Assembly: GCA_005798335.1 (NCBI GenBank)
Contig: SYJV01000065.1
Span: 1-39,855, forward strand
DNA: 39,855 nucleotides
DNA from: Planctomycetaceae bacterium
GTDB taxonomy: Bacteria > Planctomycetota > Planctomycetia > Pirellulales > Pirellulaceae
Direction: 5' to 3'
A program made the position numbers and the translations under genes. Below, piece by piece: positions 18,255 to 27,589 of the stretch (position 1 is the stretch's first letter; the number at the start of each line of letters is the position of its first letter). The notes under the pieces are model-generated. The model did not search any database, was not told where the DNA came from, and saw only the letters and a list, made by a program, of their open reading frames with translations.

Positions 18255-18388
18255 AGGCGAGCGGCAGATGGGAATTTACCAAGGCCTCAGCGAGTACAAG
18301 CCCGATGCGCAAGCGAGTGCGTCAAACCTGGCATACACTCGCTTGCGCTTCGGGCTTGTATTGGTAAGAAACTATCTGCCGCTCGCCT
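18255..18388. repeat. Palindromic interspersed repeat, copy C
   Basis: The element runs from aggcgagcggcagatggg to atctgccgctcgcct with an inner inverted pair acaagcccgatgcgcaagcg / cgcttgcgcttcgggcttgt. It is nearly identical to copy D, including the extra segment aaggcctcagcgagt. It sits in a 383 bp gap between the VWA gene and the lipoprotein gene. A 105-codon open frame crossing it (18187-18504) is a repeat by-product, and I see no gene in the gap. Confidence 0.87.
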
Positions 18389-18565
18389 TAATGGATCACC
18401 TGAGCCTCATGGCCACAGCCAAGTCCGTCAGGTCAACCGGAATCGAAGCCCACCACGCCTCAAACTCCGGCAAAGAAGACACATCGCAGATCGACAAAGG
18501 CTAAAAAGATCGACAGTGATCGATTTTTGTCAGGTGTATCGAACAACCCGATAATAAGAAGGCGA

Positions 18566-19003
18566 TCATTTTAGATCGTAATTCTTCTCAACTTTCTTAC
18601 CTTCCTCAACTTGCAGTTTTTCGATGGTCGACTTGGTATTAAATTTCGCTGGCAGATACTGTTCTTTCCTTACCATGCCGACAGTTTCAGGTGGCATGTC
18701 CGGTCCGCCTCCAACGACTTTGGATTCGCGGAGAGCGTTGATCTTGACGATGTACGTACCGGGAACCAAACCCGTTTCTCCGCTTAGTTTGTAATCGCCG
18801 TTCAGAATTTTTCCAGATGAAGTGAACCCCTTGCTGCCTTCGTCTGGTTGAAAGGTGATGTCGCCGTCTTCGATCGGTTTACCACCATAGCTGACCTTAC
18901 CCGATATCTCGCTTGTCGCCGGTCCTGATGGCCCGCATCCAACTGCGAAGTGCAAGAAGCAAAGAAATACTAATCCATATACCGATAGAGAGCGGTTGCT
19001 CAT
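18566..19003 (-). CDS. Small planctomycete lipoprotein with carboxypeptidase-regulatory-like fold
   Basis: 145 residues. The signal peptide ends FLHFAVGC-GPSG, a lipobox, so it is probably a lipoprotein. The mature part has a short beta-sandwich signature: ISGKVSYGGKPIEDGDITFQ, GSKGFTSSGKILNGDYKLSG and GLVPGTYIVKINALRES. Such proteins are routinely found just downstream of DUF1559 genes in planctomycetes; here it starts 92 bp after the DUF1559 stop on the same strand, so co-transcription is likely. Role unknown. Confidence 0.82.
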   Translation of the reverse strand: MSNRSLSVYGLVFLCFLHFAVGCGPSGPATSEISGKVSYGGKPIEDGDITFQPDEGSKGFTSSGKILNGDYKLSGETGLVPGTYIVKINALRESKVVGGGPDMPPETVGMVRKEQYLPAKFNTKSTIEKLQVEEGKKVEKNYDLK

Positions 19004-19095
19004 TTTTTGAGCCTAATTTCGAATGCCAATGAAGTAGAAAACTCTAGGACAGCTTTACAGGCACCGTCCTAGAGATGTGATTCGACAGTAAGCGG

Positions 19096-20079
19096 TTACT
19101 CGTTATTTGCAACAACTTCACCCTTTGCGCGACTGCTGAGTCCGGCAAGCGATACTTGGTCGATTGTTTGCGAAAGGAATACAACCGAACCATCTCCCCG
19201 TACGAAATGCGCACCGCCGGGATGGTAGCTTGCAGGTCCTGAGAATGCGTTGCCTCCCCAGTGATCGTGAGTAAATGGCGGCGCACGGTTAGGCGTGGAG
19301 CGGAAAGGTGCGTTTATTCCGTTAATTGTACCGATGCCATCCGAATACGAATGCCATCCACAACAGTGATTTGTACCAGGACCACGACCGATGATCTCGC
19401 AAAAGGCCAGCGTATTACTCGTACCATCCGTTATGTCCCCAAACTTTACTGCCGAATCGTGAAAAAACATTCCGTCACCATTAGGCATAACCAAGCTCAA
19501 AGTTCCACCGGGCAGTGAGGGAGATCGTCGACCGTGAGTGGCCGAATCGGCAATTCCTTCATAATGAGTCCGTGCGGAGTCTTCAAGTGGGTTCGACCTC
19601 GCGCAGGGATTCGTCGCACCGGTCCAATTCATGCCGTCAGTTTCCGGATTGGATGGACACAGAAACACTGGGAGCTTCACTAAGGAGATACAATTGAAAT
19701 TGCCCGGGACTCTTCCGCCCCCCTGGGTCGGTGCAGCATTGTCAGCCCACTGATGGTTAAAAGTTAGGCCAAGGTGCATTGTGTTCTGGACGTTCCCCAG
19801 TTCCAGATATGGCAGAATCATTGTCGAAGTAGTGTGCCCAAGGAATATGGCAGAAGCCATGGACGTTCGGCCTGGAGGGAATTTTTTATAGGCGTCGTGA
19901 TAGTTGTGCAAAGCCAAACCAATCTGCTTGAGGTTATTGCCGCACTGCATGCGTCTGGCGGCCTCGCGCGCCGATTGAACTGCCGGTAGCAACAACCCAA
20001 CCAGCACGCCGATAATCGCAATGACCACCAACAACTCTACCAACGTGAAAGCTCGTCGTGAACTGTTTCTATCAAACAT
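19096..20079 (-). CDS. DUF1559 protein with type IV pilin-like N-terminus
   Basis: 327 residues from ATG 20079, chosen because GAGAGG lies 7 bp upstream; a longer in-frame start at 20157 adds an unlikely leader, and ATG 20085 sits right against the GAGAGG. The N-terminus has a prepilin cleavage and methylation motif (RRAFTLVELLVVIAIIGVLV) continuing into GLLLPAVQSAREAARRMQC, the hallmark of this planctomycete-expanded family. The C-terminal DUF1559 domain has family features NNLKQIGLALHNYHDAYKKF, GTSNTLAFCEI and HPGGAHFVRGDGSVVFLSQT. It is probably exported by a type II or type IV pilus-like machine and may form surface fibres; experimental function is largely unknown. Confidence 0.92.
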   Translation of the reverse strand: MFDRNSSRRAFTLVELLVVIAIIGVLVGLLLPAVQSAREAARRMQCGNNLKQIGLALHNYHDAYKKFPPGRTSMASAIFLGHTTSTMILPYLELGNVQNTMHLGLTFNHQWADNAAPTQGGGRVPGNFNCISLVKLPVFLCPSNPETDGMNWTGATNPCARSNPLEDSARTHYEGIADSATHGRRSPSLPGGTLSLVMPNGDGMFFHDSAVKFGDITDGTSNTLAFCEIIGRGPGTNHCCGWHSYSDGIGTINGINAPFRSTPNRAPPFTHDHWGGNAFSGPASYHPGGAHFVRGDGSVVFLSQTIDQVSLAGLSSRAKGEVVANNE

Positions 20080-20086
20080 ACGCATA

Positions 20087-20092
20087 CCTCTC
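20087..20092 (-). promoter_or_regulatory. Ribosome binding site deciding the DUF1559 start
   Basis: GAGAGG on the minus strand, 7 bp before the ATG at 20079 and only 1 bp before the ATG at 20085, so 20079 is favoured. Confidence 0.65.
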
Positions 20093-20245
20093 ACTAAGTC
20101 ACGAGAAAACAAATTAACCCAAAGACCATTTTCATTCGAACGAATGATCAGTAACAAAAGTCACCCACTCCGGTTTACAATAATCAGAGACGTGACAATC
20201 ACAACACGGCAAGTTCAATAACTGGAATGGAAACTTGACTCACCT

Positions 20246-20260
20246 TTTCACAATGTGAAA
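20246..20260. promoter_or_regulatory. 15 bp palindrome, possible operator
   Basis: TTTCACA-A-TGTGAAA is a perfect dyad about 167 bp upstream of the DUF1559 start. Its size and spacing suit a dimeric helix-turn-helix regulator; the regulator is unknown. Confidence 0.35.
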
Positions 20261-20377
20261 TCGGTTTTTATCACATTATTTGGCGAATGTCAACAATTTT
20301 CTCGCAGCCAACGCAACTTGTTAACCGAAGTGTGGTGGGGTCTTGGGGCTTCGGGTCAGCTTGGGTTGGGGTCAGCA

Positions 20378-20557
20378 CCCTGCCTGCTTGGCCAGGCAGA
20401 AGCACAGTTTACCTAGCCAATATGCGGCGCGGACAATGAACGGCGCCCCAGGCCAGACGAGCTGAACTGGGGCCCGATCACTTAAAGATTGAAGATCTTG
20501 CGCAGTAGAAAATCCTAGACTGCGAAACCGATTCACCTGCCTGACAAGCAGGCAGGG
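20378..20557. repeat. Nested inverted repeats, possible small non-autonomous element
   Basis: An arm at 20378-20399 (starting ccctgcctgcttg) recurs inverted at 20537-20557 (ending caagcaggcaggg) with almost full identity. Each arm is itself palindromic (ctgcctg...caggcag). Between them is another hairpin, gccccag with ctggggc, and a short dyad aagat/atctt. The 180 bp unit looks like a folded, mobile or transcript-forming element. Confidence 0.55.
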
Positions 20558-20684
20558 ATCACCTTCTGGCTCGTTGCGGCGCATCGAGTTGTGCAATCGA
20601 CGGACTTTTCTGCGGGAATATAGCAAGTGCTCTTGTGTTTTTCGCGATATGCAACGTCAACTTTTTGCGATTTCGACACAAAGG

Positions 20685-22343
20685 TTACTTCGCGAGCGAT
20701 GGCACCGTCGGTAGCACGGGAATTATTTCAGGAACGATGTAAGCTTGAGCTGCGACGAGCAGGCCGACCAAGATGGCCAATGCGATACTGTGGGCGAACA
20801 CGTATCTCAGGATAGTGCCTTCTTGTCCGTGTTGGCCGGTTGCCACACCAGCTACGACAATGGATTGGGCATCGATCATTTTGCCCATCACGCCACCGGA
20901 GCTGTTCGAGGCCGTTGCCAGGATTGGGGAAATGTCGAGGCGCTCCGCAGTGATCTGCTGCAGATTACCGAACAGGACATTTGAGGACGTATCGCTGCCG
21001 GTCAAGGCAACTCCCAACCAGCCTAGCAGAGGCGAGAAAAACGGAAATAGAAATCCAGTGCTCGCAAATGCCAGTCCCATCGAAGCGTCCAGTCCGCTGT
21101 ACTTAGTTGTGTAACCAATCGCCAACATGACCGCGATTGTGACTAGCGAAGTGGTCGTGCGTTGCAGAGTTCTCAAGAAAAGCGAAGCTAGCATCGTAGG
21201 TCGGACACCCAGCACCAGCCCCGAGACGATCGCCGACAACAGCAGCGCGGTGCCGGTCGCCGAAGCCCAATTGAAATTGTAGATCGCATTCTCCGCTCCA
21301 GCGCGTTGTGCAACGACCGGAACGTCGCGAACTACATTCTGGTGAAGCACTGGAACTGGAAAATCCAGTTTTGTCAAATCGTTCAATGCCTTCTTGGTTA
21401 GCGGCAATCCCCATATGAAAACCAACACCGACAAGATGATCCACGGCAGCCACGCAATCAGCGTTTCGCGAGTCGCTGGAACTTGCTCGCGCTCGGCAGC
21501 CGCTTCGTCCGGAAACCGCCATGTCGTCTTGGGTTGCCAGACACGCAACAGTCCCACGAGACTTGCGATTGAAACAATCGCGCTGATCACATCAACCAAC
21601 CAAGGACCATGATAATTGCTGACCAAGAATTGCATGATTCCGAAACTCAAACCGGTGACCAAACACGCGGGCCACACTTCCGTCATGCCACGCCAGCCTG
21701 CCATGGCCCAAATCAACCAAAAGGGAACAATCACGGAGAAAACCGGTAACTGTCGCCCTACCATCATGCTCAACTCTTCGATCGGCAACTTGGTAACGTC
21801 CGCCAGCGCGATCAAGGGAGTTCCCAGTGCCCCAAACGCGACTGGCGCCGTATTGCCGATCAATGCCAATCCGGCTGCGGGCAGTGGTTTGAAACCCAAG
21901 CCGATCAGCATCGCGGCGGAAATCGCCACGGGCGTCCCAAATCCGGCGGCGCCTTCGATAAACGCACCAAAACTGAACGCTATCAACAAGACTTGAATTC
22001 GTCGATCGTCGGCCAGCGTTGCGATCGAGCGTTTCAAGACATCGAATTTACCGGTTGCAACCGAGATGTCATAGGTGAAAATTGCCGTGATCACGATCCA
22101 CCCTATAGGAAACAGTCCATAGGCTGCTCCATTTGCGGCCGCCGCCAGCGCCAACGAAACCGGCATTTTGAACACACCAATGGCAACCAACAGAGAAACC
22201 GCCAGCCCAGCGATCGCGGCCCAGTGCGCTCTCCAATGATATCCCGCCAATAATCCCAACAGTACAAAGATTGGCAATGCGGCCACCAGTGCCGACAAGA
22301 ACTGATTGCCACAGGGGTCATATTGTTGAATCCAAGGAGTCAT
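20685..22343 (-). CDS. lldP: L-lactate permease (LctP/LldP family)
   Basis: 552 residues with about 12-14 membrane segments. Family signatures are clear: [20 protein letters not shown] (about 93-112), [40 protein letters not shown] and [20 protein letters not shown]. The family imports L-lactate (often also D-lactate and glycolate) with protons. No lactate dehydrogenase gene (lldEFG or lldD) lies beside it, so the catabolic partner must be elsewhere. The neighbouring sugar-nucleotide genes share its strand but begin about 240 bp away and are probably separate. That gap carries three short actactg repeats and nothing else notable. Confidence 0.92.
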   Translation of the reverse strand: MTPWIQQYDPCGNQFLSALVAALPIFVLLGLLAGYHWRAHWAAIAGLAVSLLVAIGVFKMPVSLALAAAANGAAYGLFPIGWIVITAIFTYDISVATGKFDVLKRSIATLADDRRIQVLLIAFSFGAFIEGAAGFGTPVAISAAMLIGLGFKPLPAAGLALIGNTAPVAFGALGTPLIALADVTKLPIEELSMMVGRQLPVFSVIVPFWLIWAMAGWRGMTEVWPACLVTGLSFGIMQFLVSNYHGPWLVDVISAIVSIASLVGLLRVWQPKTTWRFPDEAAAEREQVPATRETLIAWLPWIILSVLVFIWGLPLTKKALNDLTKLDFPVPVLHQNVVRDVPVVAQRAGAENAIYNFNWASATGTALLLSAIVSGLVLGVRPTMLASLFLRTLQRTTTSLVTIAVMLAIGYTTKYSGLDASMGLAFASTGFLFPFFSPLLGWLGVALTGSDTSSNVLFGNLQQITAERLDISPILATASNSSGGVMGKMIDAQSIVVAGVATGQHGQEGTILRYVFAHSIALAILVGLLVAAQAYIVPEIIPVLPTVPSLAK

Positions 22344-22585
22344 TCGGGCCCGTTCGTAGTTGATGAGAGTAAAACGATTATCCTCAATCGTTTTCGGAAA
22401 CTACTGAGAACTACTGGTGAGTGATTGAGGACTACTGATCACAAGAGCAGCCGCTGAGCAGTTGCTGAGCACTTGAGGACAATTGCTCTACTCTCTTGCT
22501 GGACACGGCAGTAGGCAGAATAAACATCCAAGCTGGCTTATGCAAGCTGATCGAGCATAGATGGCGGCAAGGACGCCCTGCTGGT

Positions 22586-23539
22586 TCAATGGGATCGCTC
22601 GGGTTGCCAATGAGACATCGCATGTTCGAGAGCTTCGTTCACAGGCCGCAACGATACTCCCGTCGCCAGCAGTTTCGAGCTATCGAGTACGCAATTCGAA
22701 CGTGGCGCTGTGACTGCCGAGCTATAGAATTCCTGATCGTTCTCCCAAAATTGGAATTCGCGGTCCAGATTAAGTTTCCTCTGAATCAGCTCGACGACCT
22801 CTCGCGAGGTTACCCAACCAGGATTGGTGATATTGTAAATACCTGGCGGCGCGGCAATTTTCCAAAGCTCGAATGCCGCGCGAACAAAGTCGCCTAAATG
22901 AGAAATCGAATTAACGTTGTCGTAGATCTTGGGATATCGCTGGAGTTTGGACAAGAAATTGCGAGGACCATCTACTTCGTTAAACGGAATGCGCAGTCGC
23001 CATAGATACGCTCGCTCGTCGCCGCGCAAGGCTTCTTCGGCCAGCGCTTTTGTACCACTGTAAAAACTACACGGGGGCTGGCGAAAACTGAAATTAGGTG
23101 CGTCGGTTTCTCGAAAACCTTGTACTGCATGGGGACGGCTTTCGACGATGCGTCTGATATTCGGTGTCATTAAATTGGGTTCAATGCGACAATTTCCATC
23201 TTCGATGATCGCACCGCTATATATGCAGCCGGATGATACATGTCCCCAAGGAATACCTGCCGATTGACAGGCATGCGACAGAGTCAGCGGGAATAGCGTA
23301 TTGCCCTGCAGGGTATCTGCGCGTGCTTGTTCGCATGCGTCGACGTTTGGCTTGCCCGTATAACCAGCCGCGTTGATTAAAAACGTCGCACGAACACTGC
23401 GCAAATATTCGACCAGCGGGCCGTATTCGGTATAGCACACTTGGCTGCGCGAGATTGCGACAAACGGCTCGCGCATTTCTTCGAGCATCCTCGCGAAAGC
23501 GCTCCCCAAGTACCCTGTGGCTCCTAATAAAACAATCAT
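22586..23539 (-). CDS. RmlD-like NAD(P)-dependent sugar-nucleotide reductase/epimerase
   Basis: 317 residues. The ATG at 23539 overlaps the stop of the upstream gene (ATGA, 4 bp), so translational coupling decides this start; a longer in-frame start at 23614 would run through the upstream gene. The Rossmann fold opens with MIVLLGATGYLGSAFA. SSGCIYSG and the YxxxK pair in FYSGTKALAEEAL are the short-chain dehydrogenase catalytic elements. ATFLINAAGYTGKPNVDACE matches dTDP-4-dehydrorhamnose reductases. Because rmlB and rmlC are not here, the final sugar is uncertain: it could be dTDP-rhamnose or another deoxysugar. The product should feed cell-surface polysaccharide synthesis. Confidence 0.82.
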   Translation of the reverse strand: MIVLLGATGYLGSAFARMLEEMREPFVAISRSQVCYTEYGPLVEYLRSVRATFLINAAGYTGKPNVDACEQARADTLQGNTLFPLTLSHACQSAGIPWGHVSSGCIYSGAIIEDGNCRIEPNLMTPNIRRIVESRPHAVQGFRETDAPNFSFRQPPCSFYSGTKALAEEALRGDERAYLWRLRIPFNEVDGPRNFLSKLQRYPKIYDNVNSISHLGDFVRAAFELWKIAAPPGIYNITNPGWVTSREVVELIQRKLNLDREFQFWENDQEFYSSAVTAPRSNCVLDSSKLLATGVSLRPVNEALEHAMSHWQPERSH

Positions 23540-24432
23540 TCGCTGGCCGTGCCCAAAACTGGCGTTCGCTTGGCCTCTGCACAGACATTCAAGAGATAAT
23601 CTCGATATTCGCAATTGGGCATTTCTGTCGAAATCTTTTCCAAATGAGCCAACGAAATAAAGCCCCTGTGCAAAGCCGCTTCCTCGGGGCAGCCGATTTT
23701 TATTCCCTGCCGTCGCTCGATAGTTTGCACATAAGCGGATGCGTCATGCAAACTGCTGCTGGTACCTGCGTCTAGCCAAGCGAAACCTCGATTGAGCCGG
23801 TGTACTTGCAACTGCCTGCGCTGCAGATAAGTTACATTCACATCCGTGATTTCCAATTCTCCGCGCGCTGATGGACGTAGCGACTTCGTAATTTCGACGA
23901 CTTGATTGTCGTAGATATACAAGCCTGGTACAGCGTAATTGCTTTTGGGTTGCTGCGGTTTTTCCTCGATCGATACCGCGCAACCCTGGCTGTCAAATTC
24001 AACAACTCCATAGCGCTCTGGATCGTGCACGTGGTACCCAAATACGACTGCGCCGGAGCGGAACTGATCAAAAGCCGCGCGGAAACTGTCGCCGGCGTAG
24101 AAAATATTGTCGCCCAAGATCAGGGAGATCGAATCACTACCGATAAACGATTCCGCGATCAAAAAGGCTTGCGCAATACCTTGCGGTTTGGGCTGGGCAC
24201 GATACTCGATCGATAAACCCCAAGCACTGCCATTTCCTAGCAATTGCTCGAATCGTGGCAAATCGTGCGGCGTGGAGATCAGACAAAACTCTCGAACACC
24301 ATTCTCGATCATGGTCGCTAGCGGATAATACACCATGGGTTTGTCGTAGACCGGTTGCAGTTGCTTGCTGGCAACGAGAGTCAGAGGATATAACCTCGAC
24401 CCAGCTCCACCGGCCAGAATAATGCCCTTCAT
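23536..24432 (-). CDS. rmlA: Glucose-1-phosphate thymidylyltransferase (RmlA-like)
   Basis: 298 residues from ATG 24432, where the classic N-terminus MKGIILAGGAGSRLYPLT begins; an upstream in-frame start at 24513 adds unrelated residues. Conserved elements are SKQLQPVYDKPMVYYPLATM (about 26-45), SLILGDNIFY (about 102-111), YAVPGLYIYDNQVVEI (about 169-184) and FAWLDAGTSSSLHDAS. The enzyme makes dTDP-glucose from glucose-1-phosphate and dTTP, the first step toward dTDP-rhamnose and other deoxysugars. It overlaps the RmlD-like gene by 4 bp, so both are made together. C-terminal residues after about 285 are variable, as usual. Confidence 0.9.
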   Translation of the reverse strand: MKGIILAGGAGSRLYPLTLVASKQLQPVYDKPMVYYPLATMIENGVREFCLISTPHDLPRFEQLLGNGSAWGLSIEYRAQPKPQGIAQAFLIAESFIGSDSISLILGDNIFYAGDSFRAAFDQFRSGAVVFGYHVHDPERYGVVEFDSQGCAVSIEEKPQQPKSNYAVPGLYIYDNQVVEITKSLRPSARGELEITDVNVTYLQRRQLQVHRLNRGFAWLDAGTSSSLHDASAYVQTIERRQGIKIGCPEEAALHRGFISLAHLEKISTEMPNCEYRDYLLNVCAEAKRTPVLGTASE

Positions 24433-24761
24433 GCCTGCACTCCACCAAAGAATTCCCAATCCGTGCGCACCTAGCGATGGGGGTCGCGCGTTTCTATTAT
24501 TGCTTAGAATCAAGAAGTGTCTATTTCAGCTTGGCCGATCCGCGATAATTCAGGGCGATTCGTCGTCCAGCGGAAGCGAACTGAGAAATCGGATTACTTT
24601 TGTGATACCAGGATCATCGAATATCGAACTTGCTGATCTTCGCGAAAGGTCGCATTGGTGCTCGACAGATCGGCTGGGCACGGATTATCCTGGTGCAGTT
24701 GCTTGTCAGTAATCACTAGGAAAATCTCGTCGGAAAGTCCACTATTATCGATAGGTTCGAA
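24433..24761. other. Divergent intergenic region, rmlA to PhoPQ-related gene
   Basis: These 329 bp separate divergent genes and should hold promoters for both. I see no convincing promoter pair, strong hairpin or coding frame; short open frames crossing it have no recognisable product. Confidence 0.5.
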
Positions 24762-26192
24762 ATGACACGAAAACCAATTTGCTTGATACTTACATGGTTA
24801 TCAGTGTGCTTGCCAAGCACACTCTTGGCTGAAGCGCCCAAGGGAATCAAACCGACAGCACTGGATCACCATATCGCAGAGCCAGATCCAGCTTATGCTT
24901 GGTCAGTGGCCAAGACGATCGACACGCCGCAGGGTAAGACCATAGTCATCAATCTTAAATCGCAATCTTGGCTGACCGCCAAAGAAGTTGATCGACCGGT
25001 GTGGGAGCATTGGCTGGTCGTTTCGGTCCCCAATAAGGTCCGAACCAGCAAAGCATTTTTGATGATCGGCGGAGGAGGCAACGATCGCCCTATGCCGACC
25101 AGTGCTGACGGGATGACTGCGTTGATTGCGCAGTCTGTTGGTGGCGTTGTCGCGGAACTGAAAATGGTCCCCAACCAACCGTTGATTTTCCACGGCGACG
25201 GACAGCCGCGCAAAGAAGATGACTTGATTGGCTATGCCTGGGCCGAGTTTCTCAAAGGAGCTGATGCGGAGTGGTTACCTCGACTGCCGATGACCAAGAG
25301 CGCCGTGCGAGCCATGGATTGCCTGCAAGAATTTATGGCTAGCGAGGCAGGTGGGAAAGTCACCATCGATAAATTCATTGTTGCTGGTGGTTCGAAACGA
25401 GGTTGGACCACATGGATGACGGGCGTCGCAGACGCTCGCGTAGCGGCAATTATCCCGATCGTCATCGACGTCGCCAACTGCGAACCATCGCTACGACATC
25501 ATGCCGAAGTCTACGGATTTTGGGCAGAGGCCATTGGCAATTACTACCAGCACAAGATTCTGCAGCAATTCGATCATCCACGCATGCAGGAATTATACCG
25601 AATCGTAGATCCCTATTATTATCGCGATCGACTGACTATGCCAAAGTTAATCCTCAACGCTAGCGGCGATCAATTCTTTTGCCCTGATTCGTCGCAGTAT
25701 TATTTCGATTCTCTGCCTGGCGAAAAACTGTTGCGCTACGTGCCCAATGCTGATCACGGCCTCAAGGGAAGCGATGCTTTGGAAAGCATAATTTCGTTCT
25801 ACCAAATGATCGTTTCGGATAAACCGCGACCTCAATATTCCTGGACGTTTACCGACAACGGTTCCATTCATGTAAAGTGCGCCGCCGCGCCCAAAGAAGC
25901 TGTGCTTTGGCAGGCGACCAATCCAAATGCTCGCGATTTTCGACTGCAATCAATTGGTCCTGCTTTCAAATCTACTAAGTTAACCGCCAATGGTGATGGT
26001 TGCTTTACCGCCAAGGTCGAACAACCAGCCAAAGGATGGAGCGCCTTTTTCGTCGAACTCACTTTTGACACCGGCGTTCCGCAACCGATGAAGGTCTCGA
26101 CTGCGGTGCGCATCGTGCCCGACAAGCTGCCGTATGCTGGTATCGATCTAAAGACGGTCAAGTACGAACCCGAGGTAAAGGGCAAACAATAA
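24762..26192 (+). CDS. PhoPQ-activated pathogenicity-related (PqaA-type) exported alpha/beta hydrolase-like protein
   Basis: 476 residues. Signal peptide 1-23 ends STLLAEA. Family signatures: VWEHWLVVSVPNKVRTSKAF (about 80-99), MIGGGGNDRP, GGSKRGWTTWMTGVADARVA (about 209-228) and RLTMPKLILNASGDQFFCPD. The Ser in GGSKRGW fits a nucleophile-elbow position, with later Asp (SGDQFF) and His (NADHGLKG) in the expected order of an alpha/beta hydrolase triad. Despite the historical name the family is not tied to virulence; its substrate is unknown. It is likely periplasmic. A 118 bp gap leads to the haemoglobin gene. Confidence 0.87.
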   Translation: MTRKPICLILTWLSVCLPSTLLAEAPKGIKPTALDHHIAEPDPAYAWSVAKTIDTPQGKTIVINLKSQSWLTAKEVDRPVWEHWLVVSVPNKVRTSKAFLMIGGGGNDRPMPTSADGMTALIAQSVGGVVAELKMVPNQPLIFHGDGQPRKEDDLIGYAWAEFLKGADAEWLPRLPMTKSAVRAMDCLQEFMASEAGGKVTIDKFIVAGGSKRGWTTWMTGVADARVAAIIPIVIDVANCEPSLRHHAEVYGFWAEAIGNYYQHKILQQFDHPRMQELYRIVDPYYYRDRLTMPKLILNASGDQFFCPDSSQYYFDSLPGEKLLRYVPNADHGLKGSDALESIISFYQMIVSDKPRPQYSWTFTDNGSIHVKCAAAPKEAVLWQATNPNARDFRLQSIGPAFKSTKLTANGDGCFTAKVEQPAKGWSAFFVELTFDTGVPQPMKVSTAVRIVPDKLPYAGIDLKTVKYEPEVKGKQ

Positions 26193-26310
26193 TCGAACGT
26201 GCATGGCCACACATCGATGCGACATTGACAAACGATTTCGTGTGAGCTTGAGTGAGAATGGTATCGATTGGGAATTTGATAACTCGAAGCCTTAGCGAGA
26301 GATCTCTAAA

Positions 26311-26703
26311 ATGACCGCAACCACTCCATCACTATATGAACGATTAGGCGGCGTCTATAGCATTGCAGCTGTTGTCGATGATTTCATTGATCGAGTAATG
26401 GCCAATCCAATCTTGAACGCCAATCCGAAGGTCGACGAAGCGCACCATCGCGTCTCCAAGGCCGGTTTCAAGTACTTGGTTACCGAGATGGTGTGCTGGG
26501 CGACGGGCGGTCCGCAACAGTACACGGGCAAATCAATGTATGACTCCCATGCCCACTTGAGCATCACTTCAGCCGAGTGGGATTCGTTCTTGCAAGATTT
26601 TCAAGCGACGCTCGACAAATTTCAGGTTCCACCCACCGAGCAACGTGAGTTATTCGCAATTGTAGAAAGCACTCGCGCGGATATCGTTATTTCCCGCGAT
26701 TAG
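26311..26703 (+). CDS. Group 1 truncated haemoglobin (trHbN-like)
   Basis: 130 residues. The N-terminus SLYERLGGVYSIAAVVDDF is typical; the proximal haem-ligating His is probably His80 in YTGKSMYDSHAHLSIT. Distal-side residues precede it around KVDEAHHRVSKAGFKYLVTE. Length is normal for the group. Such proteins bind oxygen or nitric oxide and often detoxify NO. The 3' end overlaps the convergent Fpg/Nei gene by 17 bp. ATG 26311 follows gagagatctctaaa, an acceptable ribosome-binding context. Confidence 0.9.
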   Translation: MTATTPSLYERLGGVYSIAAVVDDFIDRVMANPILNANPKVDEAHHRVSKAGFKYLVTEMVCWATGGPQQYTGKSMYDSHAHLSITSAEWDSFLQDFQATLDKFQVPPTEQRELFAIVESTRADIVISRD

Positions 26704-27589
26704 GGTCATCAAGATCGTCCAGCGAGCGAGGCCAATCATCGCGCAACAGACGACTGAGAGACCGGTCAGCCAGTATTCGGCCAGCCGTTTGGCAGCGTGG
26801 GCAATAGTTACATTCGTTTTCCGCATAGCGAATTCTCTGAACGGGTGCACCGCAGTCTGGGCACGCTTCAGCGAATCGACCATGAACAGACATTTCGGGA
26901 CGAAACGCGGTCACGCGCTCCGGAAACTGGCCAGCATTCTGAGTCTCAAGTCGATCGATCCAGGCCTGCAATGTCGCACGCATGGCAATGCACAGTCTCG
27001 ATATTTCCGAGTCGTCCAACTGCGCTGTGCGTTTCAACGGTGACAGTTTCGCGGCATGCAAGATTTCGTCGCTGTACGCATTACCGATGCCATCAAAACG
27101 ACGAGGGTCGGCCAGCGCTCGTTTGAGCGTATTGTTGCTGCGCAACAATGCTTCACGCAGTACATGATCGTCGGCGCGCAATACATCCACTCCGCCAGGA
27201 TCGAGCGCGTCGACTGCGGACTTTGTGGCAACACACCACATCGCGGCTCGTTTCTTGGAGCTGACTTCCGTTAGCAGCATCGTGCCTTCATCGAATCCAA
27301 AAGCTGCCAGATCATGTTTGCCGCGATTTGTCGTCTGAGTTTTGCGCCAGTGAAATCGGCCCGCAATCATCAAGTGGAACACGATAAACAAGGGCCCTTC
27401 CAGTTCCCACACAATTCGCTTACCGCGTCTGGAAAAACCAGTCACGATGCGATCCTCGATCGCTTCGATCGGTGGGTCGAAGGTACGCAGCACGAATGGA
27501 CTGCGCACCGTTACGGTTTTTAAATACTTACCCGTAAGTAATCGGTCGAGTGATCGCACGTACAATACAACATCCGGCAGTTCCGGCAT
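26687..27589 (-). CDS. Fpg/Nei-family DNA glycosylase/AP lyase
   Basis: 300 residues. The N-terminus MPELPDVVLYVRSLDRLL supplies the catalytic Pro2 and Glu3. The conserved lysine lies in GFSRRGKRIVWEL, and GIGNAYSDEILHAAKLSPL (about residues 167-185) is the family's DNA-binding helix-two-turn-helix. The C-terminal zinc finger has four cysteines in ACPDCGAP and YCPRCQT. These enzymes excise oxidised purines or pyrimidines and nick the strand. A 30-residue charged tail (DRSLSRLLRDDWPRSLDDLD) follows the finger. Sequence alone does not separate Fpg from Nei. Confidence 0.88.
   Translation of the reverse strand: MPELPDVVLYVRSLDRLLTGKYLKTVTVRSPFVLRTFDPPIEAIEDRIVTGFSRRGKRIVWELEGPLFIVFHLMIAGRFHWRKTQTTNRGKHDLAAFGFDEGTMLLTEVSSKKRAAMWCVATKSAVDALDPGGVDVLRADDHVLREALLRSNNTLKRALADPRRFDGIGNAYSDEILHAAKLSPLKRTAQLDDSEISRLCIAMRATLQAWIDRLETQNAGQFPERVTAFRPEMSVHGRFAEACPDCGAPVQRIRYAENECNYCPRCQTAGRILADRSLSRLLRDDWPRSLDDLDDPNRGK

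Larger units (their letters stand above)
20093..20684. other. Long intergenic region upstream of the DUF1559 gene
   Basis: About 590 bp separate the DUF1559 gene from the downstream end of the lactate permease gene, both on the minus strand. The part nearest the DUF1559 gene holds a 15 bp dyad (20246-20260). The distal half holds nested inverted repeats (20378-20557). A minus-strand open frame at 20372-20626 crosses those repeats and is not supported as a gene. Confidence 0.6.

Noticed and set aside
18187-18504. 105-codon plus-strand frame after the VWA gene
   Set aside because: Most of it is palindromic repeat copy C; phrases such as PDAQASAS and TRLRFGLVL are translations of the repeat arms.
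20372-20626. 84-codon minus-strand frame in the 20 kb gap
   Set aside because: It spans the nested inverted repeats and lacks a plausible start context; more likely repeat-derived.
22386-22440. Short direct repeats of actactg upstream of lldP
   Set aside because: Only three short copies with irregular spacing; not distinguishable from chance.
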